64,000 nt of DNA from Xanthobacter autotrophicus Py2. Its GTDB lineage: Bacteria; Pseudomonadota; Alphaproteobacteria; Rhizobiales; Xanthobacteraceae. Every line of letters starts with the position of its first letter. Position 1 is the stretch's first letter. Below are positions 34,526 through 43,140 of the stretch, one piece after another. Where the stretch lies: contig CP000781.1 of the NCBI GenBank assembly GCA_000017645.1, positions 4,141,501-4,205,500 of the forward strand. Reading direction: 5' to 3'. The notes below the pieces were generated by a model that worked only from the letters and a program-made list of their open reading frames with translations, was not told the origin of the DNA and made no database searches. The position numbers and the translations under genes were made by a program.

Positions 34526-35080
34526 ATGACGACGAAGTTCGGACCGGATCTGGAACTGCCCGCCGAGATGCGGGCCATTGCCGAGAAGAATGTGGCTCAG
34601 GCCCGCCAGGCTTTTGAAACCCTGTTCCAGAACGCGCGCGAGCAGGTCGGCGACACCGAGGGGCATTTCGAGGACGTGCGCACCGGCATCAAGGACCTGC
34701 GCCAGAAGGCGATCGGCCTCATGGAAGCCAATGTGGAAGCCAGCTTCGACTTCCTGCATCGGCTCGTGGCCGCCAAAAGCCCGCAGGAGATGATGAGCCT
34801 GCAGGCCGAATTCCTCACCAGCCAGATGAAGTCGGTCGCCGAGCAGGCCAAGAGCCTCGGCGTCGATGCCAAGTCCCTCGGCGAGACCACCGTGCGCAGT
34901 CTCGACGAGCACGCCCGCACCCTCGCCGAGCGCCTCAAGACGCTGGCCGCCGCTGCAACCGAGAGCGCCCAGGCCGCGGCGCAGGACTTCAAGGCCGTGA
35001 GCGAGAAGGCTGTCCGCGACGCCAAGACCGCCGCCGAGCATGCCGCCTCCAGCGTGACCGATCCCAACCAGTCGCACTGA
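34526..35080 (+). CDS. phasin family protein (PHB granule)
   Basis: The 184-residue protein is started at the ATG at 34526 after GGAGGAG. It is a Phasin_2-type helical protein: PAEMRAIAEKNVAQARQAFETLFQNARE, then MEANVEASFDFLHRLVAAKSPQEMMSLQAEFLTSQMKSVAEQAKSL. A long Ala-rich coiled region and a charged tail follow. Phasins coat polyhydroxybutyrate granules. A second phasin follows about 250 bp later on the same strand. Confidence 0.93.
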   Translation: MTTKFGPDLELPAEMRAIAEKNVAQARQAFETLFQNAREQVGDTEGHFEDVRTGIKDLRQKAIGLMEANVEASFDFLHRLVAAKSPQEMMSLQAEFLTSQMKSVAEQAKSLGVDAKSLGETTVRSLDEHARTLAERLKTLAAAATESAQAAAQDFKAVSEKAVRDAKTAAEHAASSVTDPNQSH

Positions 35081-35146
35081 GGTATCGGGTGGCGTTTATC
35101 AGTCGCTCGGATTTATTAAGTGACTGAAGATCCTTGAACTTGGCTT

Positions 35147-35177
35147 GTGCAGCGCAGAAATTCTTTTTGCGCTGCAC
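35147..35177. promoter_or_regulatory. PhaR-like palindrome upstream of the second phasin gene
   Basis: GTGCAGCGCA and TGCGCTGCAC are perfect 10-bp inverted arms around a 11-bp AT-rich centre. Each arm contains a TGC-N3-GCA unit like the CTGC-N3-GCAG sites bound by PhaR in other alphaproteobacteria. It lies about 155 bp before the phasin start. It could instead be a terminator of the first phasin, but there is no T-run. Confidence 0.5.
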
Positions 35178-35331
35178 GATTTGTTAGGATACAGTCACAA
35201 AGTCGAGGTTTCACAGCCGTTACCGCTCTTGTTCGAAGGTCTGATGCTGGCGCTCCGCCATCGTCCTCCTCGCAGGTGCGGGTTTGTGCCTCGGCGCACG
35301 GACCTTAGCTGCCCGTTTTACCGAGGATGAC

Positions 35332-35805
35332 ATGAACGACACCTTCATCAAGGCCTATCAGGATCAAGTCGAAGCCGCGAAAAAGGCGTTCTCGAGCCAT
35401 GCCGTTCCCGGCGTGGAAGTGCCGGCCGGCGTGCGCGAGATTGCCGAAAAGGGTCTCGCCACCTTCCGCGAGAACTATACCAAGCTCAAGGGTTCCGCCG
35501 ATCAGGTGAATGCGGCGTTCGAAGACACCTATACCAGCGCCAGCAAGGGCGTGGCGGAATACAACGCCAAGGTGCTCGAGGCTGTTCAATCGAACGTGAA
35601 CGCGGCGCTCGACTATTTCAATTCTCTGCTCGGCACCAAGACGGTGAGCGAGGCCGTGGAGCTGTCCACCGGCCACGCCCGCAAGCAGTTCGAAGTGCTC
35701 ACCTCCCAGGCGAAGGACCTGTCCGCGCTCGCCCAGAAGGTGGCCGCCGACTCGTCCGAGCCGCTGAAGGCTTCGGTCGAGAAGACCTTCCGTACCGCCG
35801 CGTGA
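35332..35805 (+). CDS. phasin family protein (second copy)
   Basis: The 157-residue protein is started at the ATG at 35332, after GAGGATG. The order of motifs is as in the first phasin: VPAGVREIAEKGLATFRENYTKLKGSADQVNAAFEDTY, then AVQSNVNAALDYFNSLLGTKTVSEAVELSTGHARKQFEVLTSQAKDLSALAQKVAADS in outline. It is smaller and clearly diverged from its neighbour. A granule-surface role is expected. The intergenic palindrome suggests separate control. Confidence 0.93.
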   Translation: MNDTFIKAYQDQVEAAKKAFSSHAVPGVEVPAGVREIAEKGLATFRENYTKLKGSADQVNAAFEDTYTSASKGVAEYNAKVLEAVQSNVNAALDYFNSLLGTKTVSEAVELSTGHARKQFEVLTSQAKDLSALAQKVAADSSEPLKASVEKTFRTAA

Positions 35806-35934
35806 GATGACGTTCGGTCCGGCCCTGCCGGACCGTCCGATCCCGGCCGCTTGCCCGCCGCGTGCGTTGCTTGACGCTTGACGCGGCGGGTCCGCCTTGC
35901 AATGACGCGGGCGTTCCACCCCGCGAGCGTTCGT

Positions 35935-36957
35935 ATGCGTGCCCTTGGTTCCGTTTCGCCCCTGCTGGTTGTCGGCCCCTCCTGGGTCGGCGACATGGTC
36001 ATGGCGGCGAGCCTCGTCGAGGTGCTGCGCCTGCGTGAGCCCGGCCGTCCGATCGATGTGCTGGCGCCCCCCGCCGCGGTTCCCATTGCCCGCATGATCC
36101 CCGGCGTCCGGCGCGCTATTCCCCTCGGCCTCGGCCACGGCGAGCTTGGCCTCATGGCCCGCTGGCGGGCCGGGCGCGCGCTGCGCAACGAGGGCTACGG
36201 CAAGGCCATTATCCTGCCCCGCGCCTTCAAGGCGGCCATCGTCCCCCTCGCCGCCGGCATTCCCGAGCGCGTGGGCTACAAGGCGGAACTGCGCAGCCCG
36301 CTGCTCACCGACGCCCGGCCCGATCCTGACCGCAAGACCGCCCGCACCCTCGACCGCTTCGTGGCGCTGGGCCTGCCGGTGGGCTCCACCGCCCGCCCGC
36401 CGCGCCCGCGCCTGATGCTGCCAGATGGCGCGGTGGACGTGGCCGCTGCCAAGTTCCCGCTTGCCGGCGAAGGCCCGGTGATGGTGCTGTGCCCCGGCGC
36501 CGAATACGGCCCCGCCAAGCGCTGGCCGGCGTCCAAGTTCGCGGCCCTCGCCGCGCTGGCTGTCGCCGCGGGCTACCGCATCCGCATCCTCGGCTCGCCC
36601 AAGGACCAGGAGGCGGCTGACGCCATCGCGGCGGGTGCCGGCGTGCCGGTGGACAATCTGGTGGGCCGCACCAGCCTCGTCGAAGCCGCTGCCATCCTCG
36701 CCGGCGCGGACGTGGTGATCTCCAACGATTCCGGCCTGATGCACGTGGCCGGTGCCTTCGACCGACGGCTGGTGGTGCTCTATGGCGCCTCCTCCGAGAA
36801 GATGACGCCCCCCGCCTCGCCGTTTGCCCGGGTGATGGCGCGTGATCTGCCATGCCGTCCCTGCCACAAGCGGGAATGCCCGCTCGGCACCCTCGCCTGC
36901 CTCGAAGGCATCGCCCCCGAAGAGGTTCTCGCCGCCGCCGAGCAGATGCGCCGATGA
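35935..36957 (+). CDS. waaF: ADP-heptose:LPS heptosyltransferase II
   Basis: A GT9-family protein of about 340 residues, started here at the ATG at 35935; ATGs at 35878 and 35902 are also in frame and none has a strong ribosome-binding site. Motifs: LLVVGPSWVGDMVMAASL at the N-terminus, then LCPGAEYGPAKRWP and a donor site VVISNDSGLMHVAGA. It adds the second heptose to the LPS inner core. The stop overlaps the next start by 4 bp (ATGA), so it is coupled to waaC. Confidence 0.9.
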   Translation: MRALGSVSPLLVVGPSWVGDMVMAASLVEVLRLREPGRPIDVLAPPAAVPIARMIPGVRRAIPLGLGHGELGLMARWRAGRALRNEGYGKAIILPRAFKAAIVPLAAGIPERVGYKAELRSPLLTDARPDPDRKTARTLDRFVALGLPVGSTARPPRPRLMLPDGAVDVAAAKFPLAGEGPVMVLCPGAEYGPAKRWPASKFAALAALAVAAGYRIRILGSPKDQEAADAIAAGAGVPVDNLVGRTSLVEAAAILAGADVVISNDSGLMHVAGAFDRRLVVLYGASSEKMTPPASPFARVMARDLPCRPCHKRECPLGTLACLEGIAPEEVLAAAEQMRR

Positions 36958-37961
36958 AGGTGCTGCTGGTGAAGCTGTCGTCGCTGGGTGACGTGGTGCA
37001 CACGTTCCCGGCGCTGACGGACGCCATGGCCGCGCACCCCGGTCTTCAGCTCGACTGGGCGGTGGAGGAGGCGTTCGCCCCGGTGGCGCGCCTGCATCCT
37101 GCGGTGCGGAACACCATCGTCGTCCCGCTCCGGCGGATGCTGCGCAAGCCGCTCAAGGCCCTGCGCTCCGGCGAGGCCGGGCGCATCCGCGGCGCGCTGG
37201 GCGCCGATCGCTACGATATCATCATCGATGCCCAGGGCCTGATGAAGAGCGCGGCGGTGGCGGCGCTCGCCCAAGGGCAGCGCCACGGCTTCGATCGCGC
37301 CAGCGCGCGGGAGAGCCTTGCCGCGCTCACCTATCACCGGCGCCATCACGTGCCGGAAGTGGAGCATATGGCGGTGCGCATCCGCAAGCTGTTCGCCACC
37401 GCTCTGGGCTACAGCCTCGACGGCCGTCCGGCGGATGCGGGGCTGATGCCCGGCGCTCAGACAGGCGCGTCCTACCTCGTCTTCCTCCACGGCACCACCT
37501 GGCCCACCAAGACCTGGACTCGCGCCGGCTGGCGGGCGCTGGCGGAACAGGCCGGGGCGGCGGGCCTCGACATCCGCCTGTTCGCCCAGGGTGCGACCGA
37601 GCAGGCCCGCGCCGAGGCCATCGCGGACGGACTGCCCAACGTGCACCTCTTGCCGCCGCAGACCCTGGAAACCCTCGCCCCGGTGATCGCGGGAGCAGTG
37701 GGCGTGGTCAGCGCGGATACCGGCCTTGGCCATCTGGCGGCGGCCTATGGGGTGCCGACGGTGGGACTTTACGGCCCCACCGACCCGCGCCTCACCGGCC
37801 TCTATGGCCCCCGGGCGGTGGAGCTGAGGGCGACCCGCGACTGCGTCCCATGCGAAAAGGCGCGCTGCCGCATCGCCCCGGAGGTCATCGAGGGACCGCC
37901 TTGCCTCGCCGACATCTCCGCCGCCGAGGTCTGGCGGGCGCTGGCGGCGCTGACGGCCTGA
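36954..37961 (+). CDS. waaC: LPS heptosyltransferase I
   Basis: A 335-residue GT9 protein. It begins MKVLLVKLSSLGDVVHTFPALTDA and has DIIIDAQGLMKSAAV, LHGTTWPTKTW and the donor-site VSADTGLGHLAAAYGVPTVGLYGPTDPRLTGLYG in outline. It transfers the first heptose to Kdo. It follows waaF with a 4-bp overlap and precedes hldD by about 75 bp. Together these genes form an LPS inner-core operon. Confidence 0.93.
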   Translation: MKVLLVKLSSLGDVVHTFPALTDAMAAHPGLQLDWAVEEAFAPVARLHPAVRNTIVVPLRRMLRKPLKALRSGEAGRIRGALGADRYDIIIDAQGLMKSAAVAALAQGQRHGFDRASARESLAALTYHRRHHVPEVEHMAVRIRKLFATALGYSLDGRPADAGLMPGAQTGASYLVFLHGTTWPTKTWTRAGWRALAEQAGAAGLDIRLFAQGATEQARAEAIADGLPNVHLLPPQTLETLAPVIAGAVGVVSADTGLGHLAAAYGVPTVGLYGPTDPRLTGLYGPRAVELRATRDCVPCEKARCRIAPEVIEGPPCLADISAAEVWRALAALTA

Positions 37962-38034
37962 ACCGGGCCGAACATGGACAAAAGGGGGCGCGGGTGGCAC
38001 ACCCTGCGCCCGACCTGAAGATGGGATGTTCCAC

Positions 38035-39045
38035 ATGACCCGATCGGTGGCGCTCAGCCGCGACCTCCTCCTCGTCACGGGCGGGGCGGGCTTCATCGGC
38101 TCCAACATCGCCCGTGCCGCCGCCGAAGATGGCTATCGCGTGGTGGTGGCCGACTGGCTGGAGGATGGCCCCAAATGGCGCAACATCTCCGACATCGCGC
38201 TGCATGACGTGATCCGCCCGGAGACGGTGAACGCCTTCGTGGAGAAGGAGGGCGGCCGGCTTGCCGCCGTGGTGCACATGGGCGCGATCTCCGCCACCAC
38301 CGAGCGCGATGCCGACAAGATCGTTGCCCGCAACATCCGCTCGACGCTGGATCTGTGGGAGCTGTGTGCGCGGAAGGCGCTGGGCCTCGTCTTCGCCTCC
38401 TCGGCCGCGACCTATGGCGACGGTACCTCCGGCTTCGTGGATTCGGAGGAAGCGGCGGACCTTGGCGCCCTGGCGCCGCTCAATCCCTACGGCTGGTCGA
38501 AGCTGTTCGTGGATCGCCGCATCATGGCCGACGTGGCGGAGGGCCGGCCGCGCCCGCCGCAGTTCGCGGGCCTGCGCTTCTTCAACGTCTACGGCCCCGG
38601 CGAGGGCCACAAGGGCGACATGCGCTCGGTGGTGCACAAGATCTATCCGGCTGCGGCGGCCGGGGAGGATGTGACCCTCTTCAAGTCCCACGATCCGCGC
38701 TACGAGGATGGCGGCCAATTGCGCGACTTCGTCCATGTGGGCGATTGCGTGGAGGTGGTGCGCTGGCTGCTGGAGAGCCCGGACGTGTCCGGCATCTTCA
38801 ATGTGGGCACCGGGGAGGCGCGGTCGTTCGCGGATCTCGCCAGGGCGGTGTTCTCGGCGCTGGGCGAGGAACCGCGCATCGCCTACGTGGACATGCCGGA
38901 AAGCCTGCAGAAGGCCTACCAGTATTTCACCCAGGCCGATGTCTCGAAGCTACGCGCGGCGGGCTTCACGCGTCCCTTCACCTCACTGGAGGACGGGGTC
39001 GCGTCCTATGTGAACGGCCATCTGAAGCCGCGCAACGCGGCGTGA
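38035..39045 (+). CDS. hldD: ADP-glyceromanno-heptose 6-epimerase
   Basis: A 336-residue SDR-extended protein, started at the ATG at 38035; 38026 is also in frame. NAD(P)-binding VTGGAGFIGSN at the N-terminus, SSAATYGDG and YGWSKLFVDR give the Ser and Tyr-Lys catalytic set. FNVYGPGEGHKGDMRSVVH is typical of HldD. It converts ADP-D-glycero to ADP-L-glycero-manno-heptose for the two heptosyltransferases upstream. hldE follows 12 bp later. Confidence 0.94.
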   Translation: MTRSVALSRDLLLVTGGAGFIGSNIARAAAEDGYRVVVADWLEDGPKWRNISDIALHDVIRPETVNAFVEKEGGRLAAVVHMGAISATTERDADKIVARNIRSTLDLWELCARKALGLVFASSAATYGDGTSGFVDSEEAADLGALAPLNPYGWSKLFVDRRIMADVAEGRPRPPQFAGLRFFNVYGPGEGHKGDMRSVVHKIYPAAAAGEDVTLFKSHDPRYEDGGQLRDFVHVGDCVEVVRWLLESPDVSGIFNVGTGEARSFADLARAVFSALGEEPRIAYVDMPESLQKAYQYFTQADVSKLRAAGFTRPFTSLEDGVASYVNGHLKPRNAA

Positions 39046-39057
39046 GGACAGAGCATC

Positions 39058-40506
39058 ATGGCGGGTAAAGGCGCGGCAGGCGCGGTGGGTCCCATCGCCG
39101 TCATCGGCGACGTGATGGTGGATCGCTATATCGTCGGTTCCGTTTCGCGCATCTCGCCGGAGGCGCCGGTGCCGGTGCTGGTGCACGGCGCCGAGCGCAT
39201 CGTGCCGGGCGGCGCCGCCAACGTGGCGGCCAATGCCGCGGCGCTGGGAGCGCAGGTGATCCTGGTGGGCCTCACCGGCGCCGATCCGGAGGCCGAGGCG
39301 TTGAAGGACGCGCTTTCCGCCTATCGCGACATTGACCTGTCCAGCCTGGTGGCGGACGGGGGGCGGCCCACCATCACCAAGACGCGGGTGATGAGCGGGC
39401 GCCAGCAGATCGTCCGCATCGATGCCGAGGTCCTGACCCCGCCGGCCGACGACACCGTCGCGCGCCTTGTCGCGACCGTGGAAGAGGCGGTGGGGCGCAG
39501 CTCGGTGGTGGTGCTGTCCGACTATGCCAAGGGCGTGCTGTCGGATGTGGTCATCGGCGCCGCCATCGCTGCGGCGCAGGCGAAGGGCGTGCCGGTGATC
39601 GTCGATCCCAAGCGCCGCACCTTCGAGGCCTATCGCGGCGCGACGCTGGTCACCCCCAACCGGCTGGAACTGGCCGCCGCCACCGGCCTGCCCGACACCA
39701 CCGACGCCGAGGCGGCCCTGGCGGCCGAGGCTGCGTCCGGCCAGTTCGGCGGCGACGTGCTGGTGACCCGCGCCGAGAAGGGCATGACGCTGTGGCGCCG
39801 CAACGGGCAGGTGCTGCATGTGCCGGCCCAGGCCCGCGAGGTGTTCGACGTGTCGGGTGCCGGCGATACGGCGCTGGCGGCACTGGCCGTCTCCCTCGCC
39901 TCCGGGCACACGCTGGAGACCAGCGTGCATTTCGCCAATGCCGCCGCCGCGGTCGCGGTAGGCAAGATCGGCACGGCAGTGGTGACGCGGGCGGAACTCA
40001 ACGCGGCCCTCGACGCCAGCGTGCCCGAGGGCGCGGCCCCCGGCGCGCTGGTGGACCGTGCCCGGGCCGCCGCCGTCATCGCCGGCTGGCAGGCGGCAGG
40101 CGCCCGCGTGGTCTTCACCAATGGCTGCTTTGATCTGGTCCATCCCGGCCACGTCGCCATCCTGGAGGCGGCGGCGCGGGAGGGCGACCGGCTGGTGGTG
40201 GCGCTGAACACCGATGCCTCGGTGCAGCGCCTGAAGGGGCCGACCCGTCCGGTGCAGGACGAGGCTGCGCGCGCCCGCGTCATCGGTGCGCTGCGCTGCG
40301 TCGACCTGGTGGTGCTGTTCGAGGAGGACACCCCGCTGGAGATCATCACCGCGCTCGGTCCGGACGTGCTGGTGAAGGGCGCCGATTACCGCGAGGACCA
40401 GGTGGTGGGCGGCGACGTGGTGAAGTCGCGCGGCGGGCGGGTCGCCCTGATCCCGCTGGTGGAGGGGCGCTCCACGTCAGCGCTGGTGGCGAAGGCGAAA
40501 GGGTAG
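39058..40506 (+). CDS. hldE: bifunctional heptose 7-phosphate kinase / heptose 1-phosphate adenylyltransferase
   Basis: A 482-residue fusion. The N-terminal PfkB-type kinase (about 1-325) has VIGDVMVDRYIVGSVSRISPEAPVPVL and a DVSGAGDTALAALAVSLASG anion hole. The C-terminal cytidylyltransferase-like domain (about 340-482) has VFTNGCFDLVHPGHVAILEAA and VKGADYREDQVVGG. It gives ADP-heptose together with GmhA and GmhB, which are not in the window. A stem-loop (40621-40642) lies 115 bp after its stop. Confidence 0.96.
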   Translation: MAGKGAAGAVGPIAVIGDVMVDRYIVGSVSRISPEAPVPVLVHGAERIVPGGAANVAANAAALGAQVILVGLTGADPEAEALKDALSAYRDIDLSSLVADGGRPTITKTRVMSGRQQIVRIDAEVLTPPADDTVARLVATVEEAVGRSSVVVLSDYAKGVLSDVVIGAAIAAAQAKGVPVIVDPKRRTFEAYRGATLVTPNRLELAAATGLPDTTDAEAALAAEAASGQFGGDVLVTRAEKGMTLWRRNGQVLHVPAQAREVFDVSGAGDTALAALAVSLASGHTLETSVHFANAAAAVAVGKIGTAVVTRAELNAALDASVPEGAAPGALVDRARAAAVIAGWQAAGARVVFTNGCFDLVHPGHVAILEAAAREGDRLVVALNTDASVQRLKGPTRPVQDEAARARVIGALRCVDLVVLFEEDTPLEIITALGPDVLVKGADYREDQVVGGDVVKSRGGRVALIPLVEGRSTSALVAKAKG

Positions 40507-40620
40507 GGGACAGGGCGTGGCATGCAGACGCCTGCCGGATCCGCTACATGAAGTGATTTTGAATTATTCATTTATTTCAATTATTTGTCTGCGATTGCTA
40601 AAGTCTTGATGTATCGCTTT

Positions 40621-40642
40621 AAGAGGTGCTTCGACACCTCTT
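40621..40642. terminator. stem-loop after hldE
   Basis: AAGAGGTG-CTTCGA-CACCTCTT is an 8-bp perfect stem, followed by only a short T-run. It is the probable end of the LPS core operon. An AT-rich stretch precedes it. Confidence 0.45.
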
Positions 40643-40821
40643 TGGGGCAATCCGCCGATCCGTATTCCCCCATTGGAAAGGCTGACGCCGGGCGACGACC
40701 GGGGTCCGCCTCGGGGATCGCCCCGACCGCCGTGCAGTTTCTGCCCGGGGATGGGTCAGCCCCATGGGCATGTCCGCCAAGCCGCAGTTGCGGCGGGGCG
40801 CGATAGCCCTATAGTCGTCCC

Positions 40822-40994
40822 GTCGTCGGTGTTCGCTTTCGGGCGGACCAAGAGGGAATGCGGTGCGGGAGTTTCTCCCAAAGCCGCGGCTGCCCCCGCA
40901 ACTGTCGGCGGTGAGCGGGCCTGCAACATGCCACTGGAGCAATCCGGGAAGGCGCAGGCTTCGCAATGACCCGCGAGCCAGGAGACCTGCCGGC
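40822..40994 (+). promoter_or_regulatory. cobalamin (adenosylcobalamin) riboswitch
   Basis: The core motifs of the B12 riboswitch are visible in order: a GGTGTTCGC-like start, AGAGGGAATGCGGTG, GCCGCGGCTGCCCCCGCAACTGT, the B12-box-type GCCACTGG, GGGAAGGC and GCGAGCCAGGAGACCTGCC. It lies about 60 bp upstream of cbtB, so it probably turns the cobalt-transport and cobalamin operon off when the cofactor is plentiful. Confidence 0.93.
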
Positions 40995-41053
40995 GACATC
41001 CTGCCCGTTCAGGGCATCGCCATGCGCCCTCGGAGGGAGGGCTGAAAGGACAG

Positions 41054-41245
41054 ATGATGACGACCCAGACCCAGTCGCCCAATACAGCCGCCACCGAATC
41101 CGGCCTCGCGTCCCGCGCGGTCCAGATCACACTTGCGGGTTTGCTCGGCCTGTTCATTGTCGGCGGCGTCGGCTTCTCCGGTATTCCGGTGCTGCACAAT
41201 GCGGCGCACGATTACCGCCATTCCACCGGCTTCCCCTGCCACTGA
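41054..41245 (+). CDS. cbtB: cobalt transporter subunit CbtB
   Basis: A 63-residue protein with one transmembrane helix (VQITLAGLLGLFIVGGVGFSGIPVL). Its His-rich C-terminus reads HNAAHDYRHSTGFPCH, a good match to CbtB. The gene is directly downstream of the B12 riboswitch and upstream of cbtA. CbtB and CbtA are proposed to take up cobalt. Confidence 0.93.
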   Translation: MMTTQTQSPNTAATESGLASRAVQITLAGLLGLFIVGGVGFSGIPVLHNAAHDYRHSTGFPCH

Positions 41246-41260
41246 GGGGAGCTTTCAGCC

Positions 41261-41989
41261 ATGGCGATCTTTCGCGCCCTCGTCTTCGCGGCGGCGCTTA
41301 GCGGGCTATTGGCCGGTCTCCTGATGACCGGGCTGCAGCACGCGGCGACCACCCCTCTCATCCTGAAGGCCGAGACCTATGAGGAGGCGGCGCCTGCGCC
41401 TGCCTCCCATGATCATGGCTCGCACGATCATGGTACCGCCGGCCAGTCTGTCGCCGCGCCGCACGACCACGCCGATGCCTGGGCACCGTCCGACGGCGCC
41501 GAGCGCCTGCTCTACACCGCCCTCGCCAATGTGGTGGGCGCGGCGGGCTTCGCTCTGCTGCTGCTGGCGGTCTCCGAGGTGGCCGGCGGCCTTGCCGGCT
41601 GGCGCGACGGGCTCGCCTGGGGCGTCGCCGCCTTCGCCGCAGTCACCCTGGCCCCCAGCCTGAGCCTGCCGCCCGAGCTGCCCGCCATGCCGGCGGCGGA
41701 TCTGTTTGCCCGTCAGGCATGGTGGATCGGCACGGCGGTGGCCACCGCCGCAGGTATCGCCCTGCTGGTCTACAAAAGGTCGTTGCCGCTGGCGGCGCTG
41801 GCCGTTGGGCTGATCGTGCTGCCGCATCTCATCGGCGCGCCGCAGCCCGACAGCCACGACAGCCCGGTGCCCGCCGGCCTCGCCCACGGTTTCGTGGTGG
41901 CGGTGGTGGTGACGAGCTTCGTATTCTGGGCGGTGCTCGGCGCGCTGGCGGGGCTGCTGCGGCAGCGGTTCACCCGGTCGGCCGCTTGA
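41261..41989 (+). CDS. cbtA: cobalt transporter subunit CbtA
   Basis: A 242-residue membrane protein with five to six transmembrane helices. The CbtA family features are clear, with GLLMTGLQHAATTPLILKAETYEEAA near the N-terminus and a His-rich loop (SHDHGSHDHG, HDHADAW) suited to metal binding. It overlaps the TTG start of cobU by 4 bases and is coupled to it. Confidence 0.93.
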   Translation: MAIFRALVFAAALSGLLAGLLMTGLQHAATTPLILKAETYEEAAPAPASHDHGSHDHGTAGQSVAAPHDHADAWAPSDGAERLLYTALANVVGAAGFALLLLAVSEVAGGLAGWRDGLAWGVAAFAAVTLAPSLSLPPELPAMPAADLFARQAWWIGTAVATAAGIALLVYKRSLPLAALAVGLIVLPHLIGAPQPDSHDSPVPAGLAHGFVVAVVVTSFVFWAVLGALAGLLRQRFTRSAA

Positions 41990-42507
41990 GCGGCGGCCTC
42001 GTCCTGGTCCTCGGCGGCGCGCGCTCCGGCAAGAGCCGCTTCGCTGAAGGCGAGGTCCGGCGCCAGCCGGCGCCTTGGGCCTATATCGCCACCGCCGAGG
42101 CCCGCGACGGCGAGATGGAGGCGCGCATCGCCCTGCATCGCTCCCGGCGCGGGGAGGGATGGCAGACCCATGAGGCGCCGCTCGACCTCGCAGGCACCCT
42201 CAAGGCGCTGCCGCCCGAGCAGCCGGTGCTGGTGGACTGCCTGACGCTCTGGCTCACCAACCACCTGCTCGCCGAGCACGACCTCGACGCCGAGGGCGCG
42301 GCCCTGGAGAGCGCCCTCGCGGCGCGCCCCGGCCTCACCGTCTGCGTCGCCAACGAGGTGGGCTTCGGCATCGTGCCGGACAATGCGCTGGCTCGGTGGT
42401 TCCGCGACGCCGCCGGCCTCCTCAACCAGCGTCTCGCTGCCCGCGCGCGGCAGGTGGTGCTGGTGGTGGCCGGCCTGCCCCTGATCGTGAAGGATGTGAC
42501 GCCGTGA
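41986..42507 (+). CDS. cobU: adenosylcobinamide kinase / adenosylcobinamide-phosphate guanylyltransferase
   Basis: A 173-residue enzyme. P-loop GGARSGKSRFAE and the LTLWLTN and NEVGFGIVPDN blocks are diagnostic of CobU/CobP. The only workable start is the TTG at 41986, which overlaps the cbtA stop; the long frame upstream is out of context. It attaches GDP to adenosylcobinamide in nucleotide-loop assembly. Its stop overlaps the cobO GTG. Confidence 0.92.
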   Translation: MSGGLVLVLGGARSGKSRFAEGEVRRQPAPWAYIATAEARDGEMEARIALHRSRRGEGWQTHEAPLDLAGTLKALPPEQPVLVDCLTLWLTNHLLAEHDLDAEGAALESALAARPGLTVCVANEVGFGIVPDNALARWFRDAAGLLNQRLAARARQVVLVVAGLPLIVKDVTP

Positions 42508-43136
42508 GCGAGCCCGTTCCTCCCCCCGCCGTAGATGACGCCGAGGCCGCCCGCCATCGCGCCAAGATGGAGAAGCGCAAGGCGGTGCAGGACAAGGAGG
42601 TGGCGGAAAAGACCATCGCGAAGGGCCTGCTCATCGTCCATACCGGCCCAGGCAAGGGCAAGAGCACGGCCGCCTTTGGCCTCGCCCTGCGCATGCTCGG
42701 GCGCGGTGGGCGGGTGGGCGTGGTGCAGTTCATCAAGGGCGCGTGGCAGACCGGCGAGCAGGAGGCCTTCGCCGGGTTCGGCGATCGGGTGGTCTGGCAC
42801 ACCATGGGCGAGGGCTTCACCTGGGAGACGCAGGACCTCGCCCGTGACCGCGCCGCCGCCGCCCGCGCCTTCGCCAAGGTCCGCGAGCTGATGGCGGACG
42901 AGACCATCAACCTCCTCGTTCTCGACGAGCTGAACATCGCCCTGCGCTACGACTATCTCGATCTTGGCGAGGTGGTGTCCACCCTTGCCGCCCGCCGCCC
43001 CGGCCTGCACGTGGTGGTGACCGGTCGCAATGCCAAGCCGGAGCTGGTCGCGGCCGCGGATCTCGTCACCGAGATGGGGCTGGTGAAGCACCATTTTGCG
43101 GCCGGCGTGAAGGCGCAGGCCGGGATCGAGTTCTGA
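42504..43136 (+). CDS. cobO: cob(I)yrinic acid a,c-diamide adenosyltransferase
   Basis: A 210-residue CobO/BtuR-type protein with a GTG start. Features: a charged N-terminal helix, P-loop [28 protein letters not shown], then [16 protein letters not shown] and [18 protein letters not shown]. It adenosylates the corrinoid cobalt. The gene follows cobU with a 4-bp overlap and precedes cobQ by 4 bp. Confidence 0.95.
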   Translation: MSEPVPPPAVDDAEAARHRAKMEKRKAVQDKEVAEKTIAKGLLIVHTGPGKGKSTAAFGLALRMLGRGGRVGVVQFIKGAWQTGEQEAFAGFGDRVVWHTMGEGFTWETQDLARDRAAAARAFAKVRELMADETINLLVLDELNIALRYDYLDLGEVVSTLAARRPGLHVVVTGRNAKPELVAAADLVTEMGLVKHHFAAGVKAQAGIEF

Positions 43137-43140
43137 TCGG

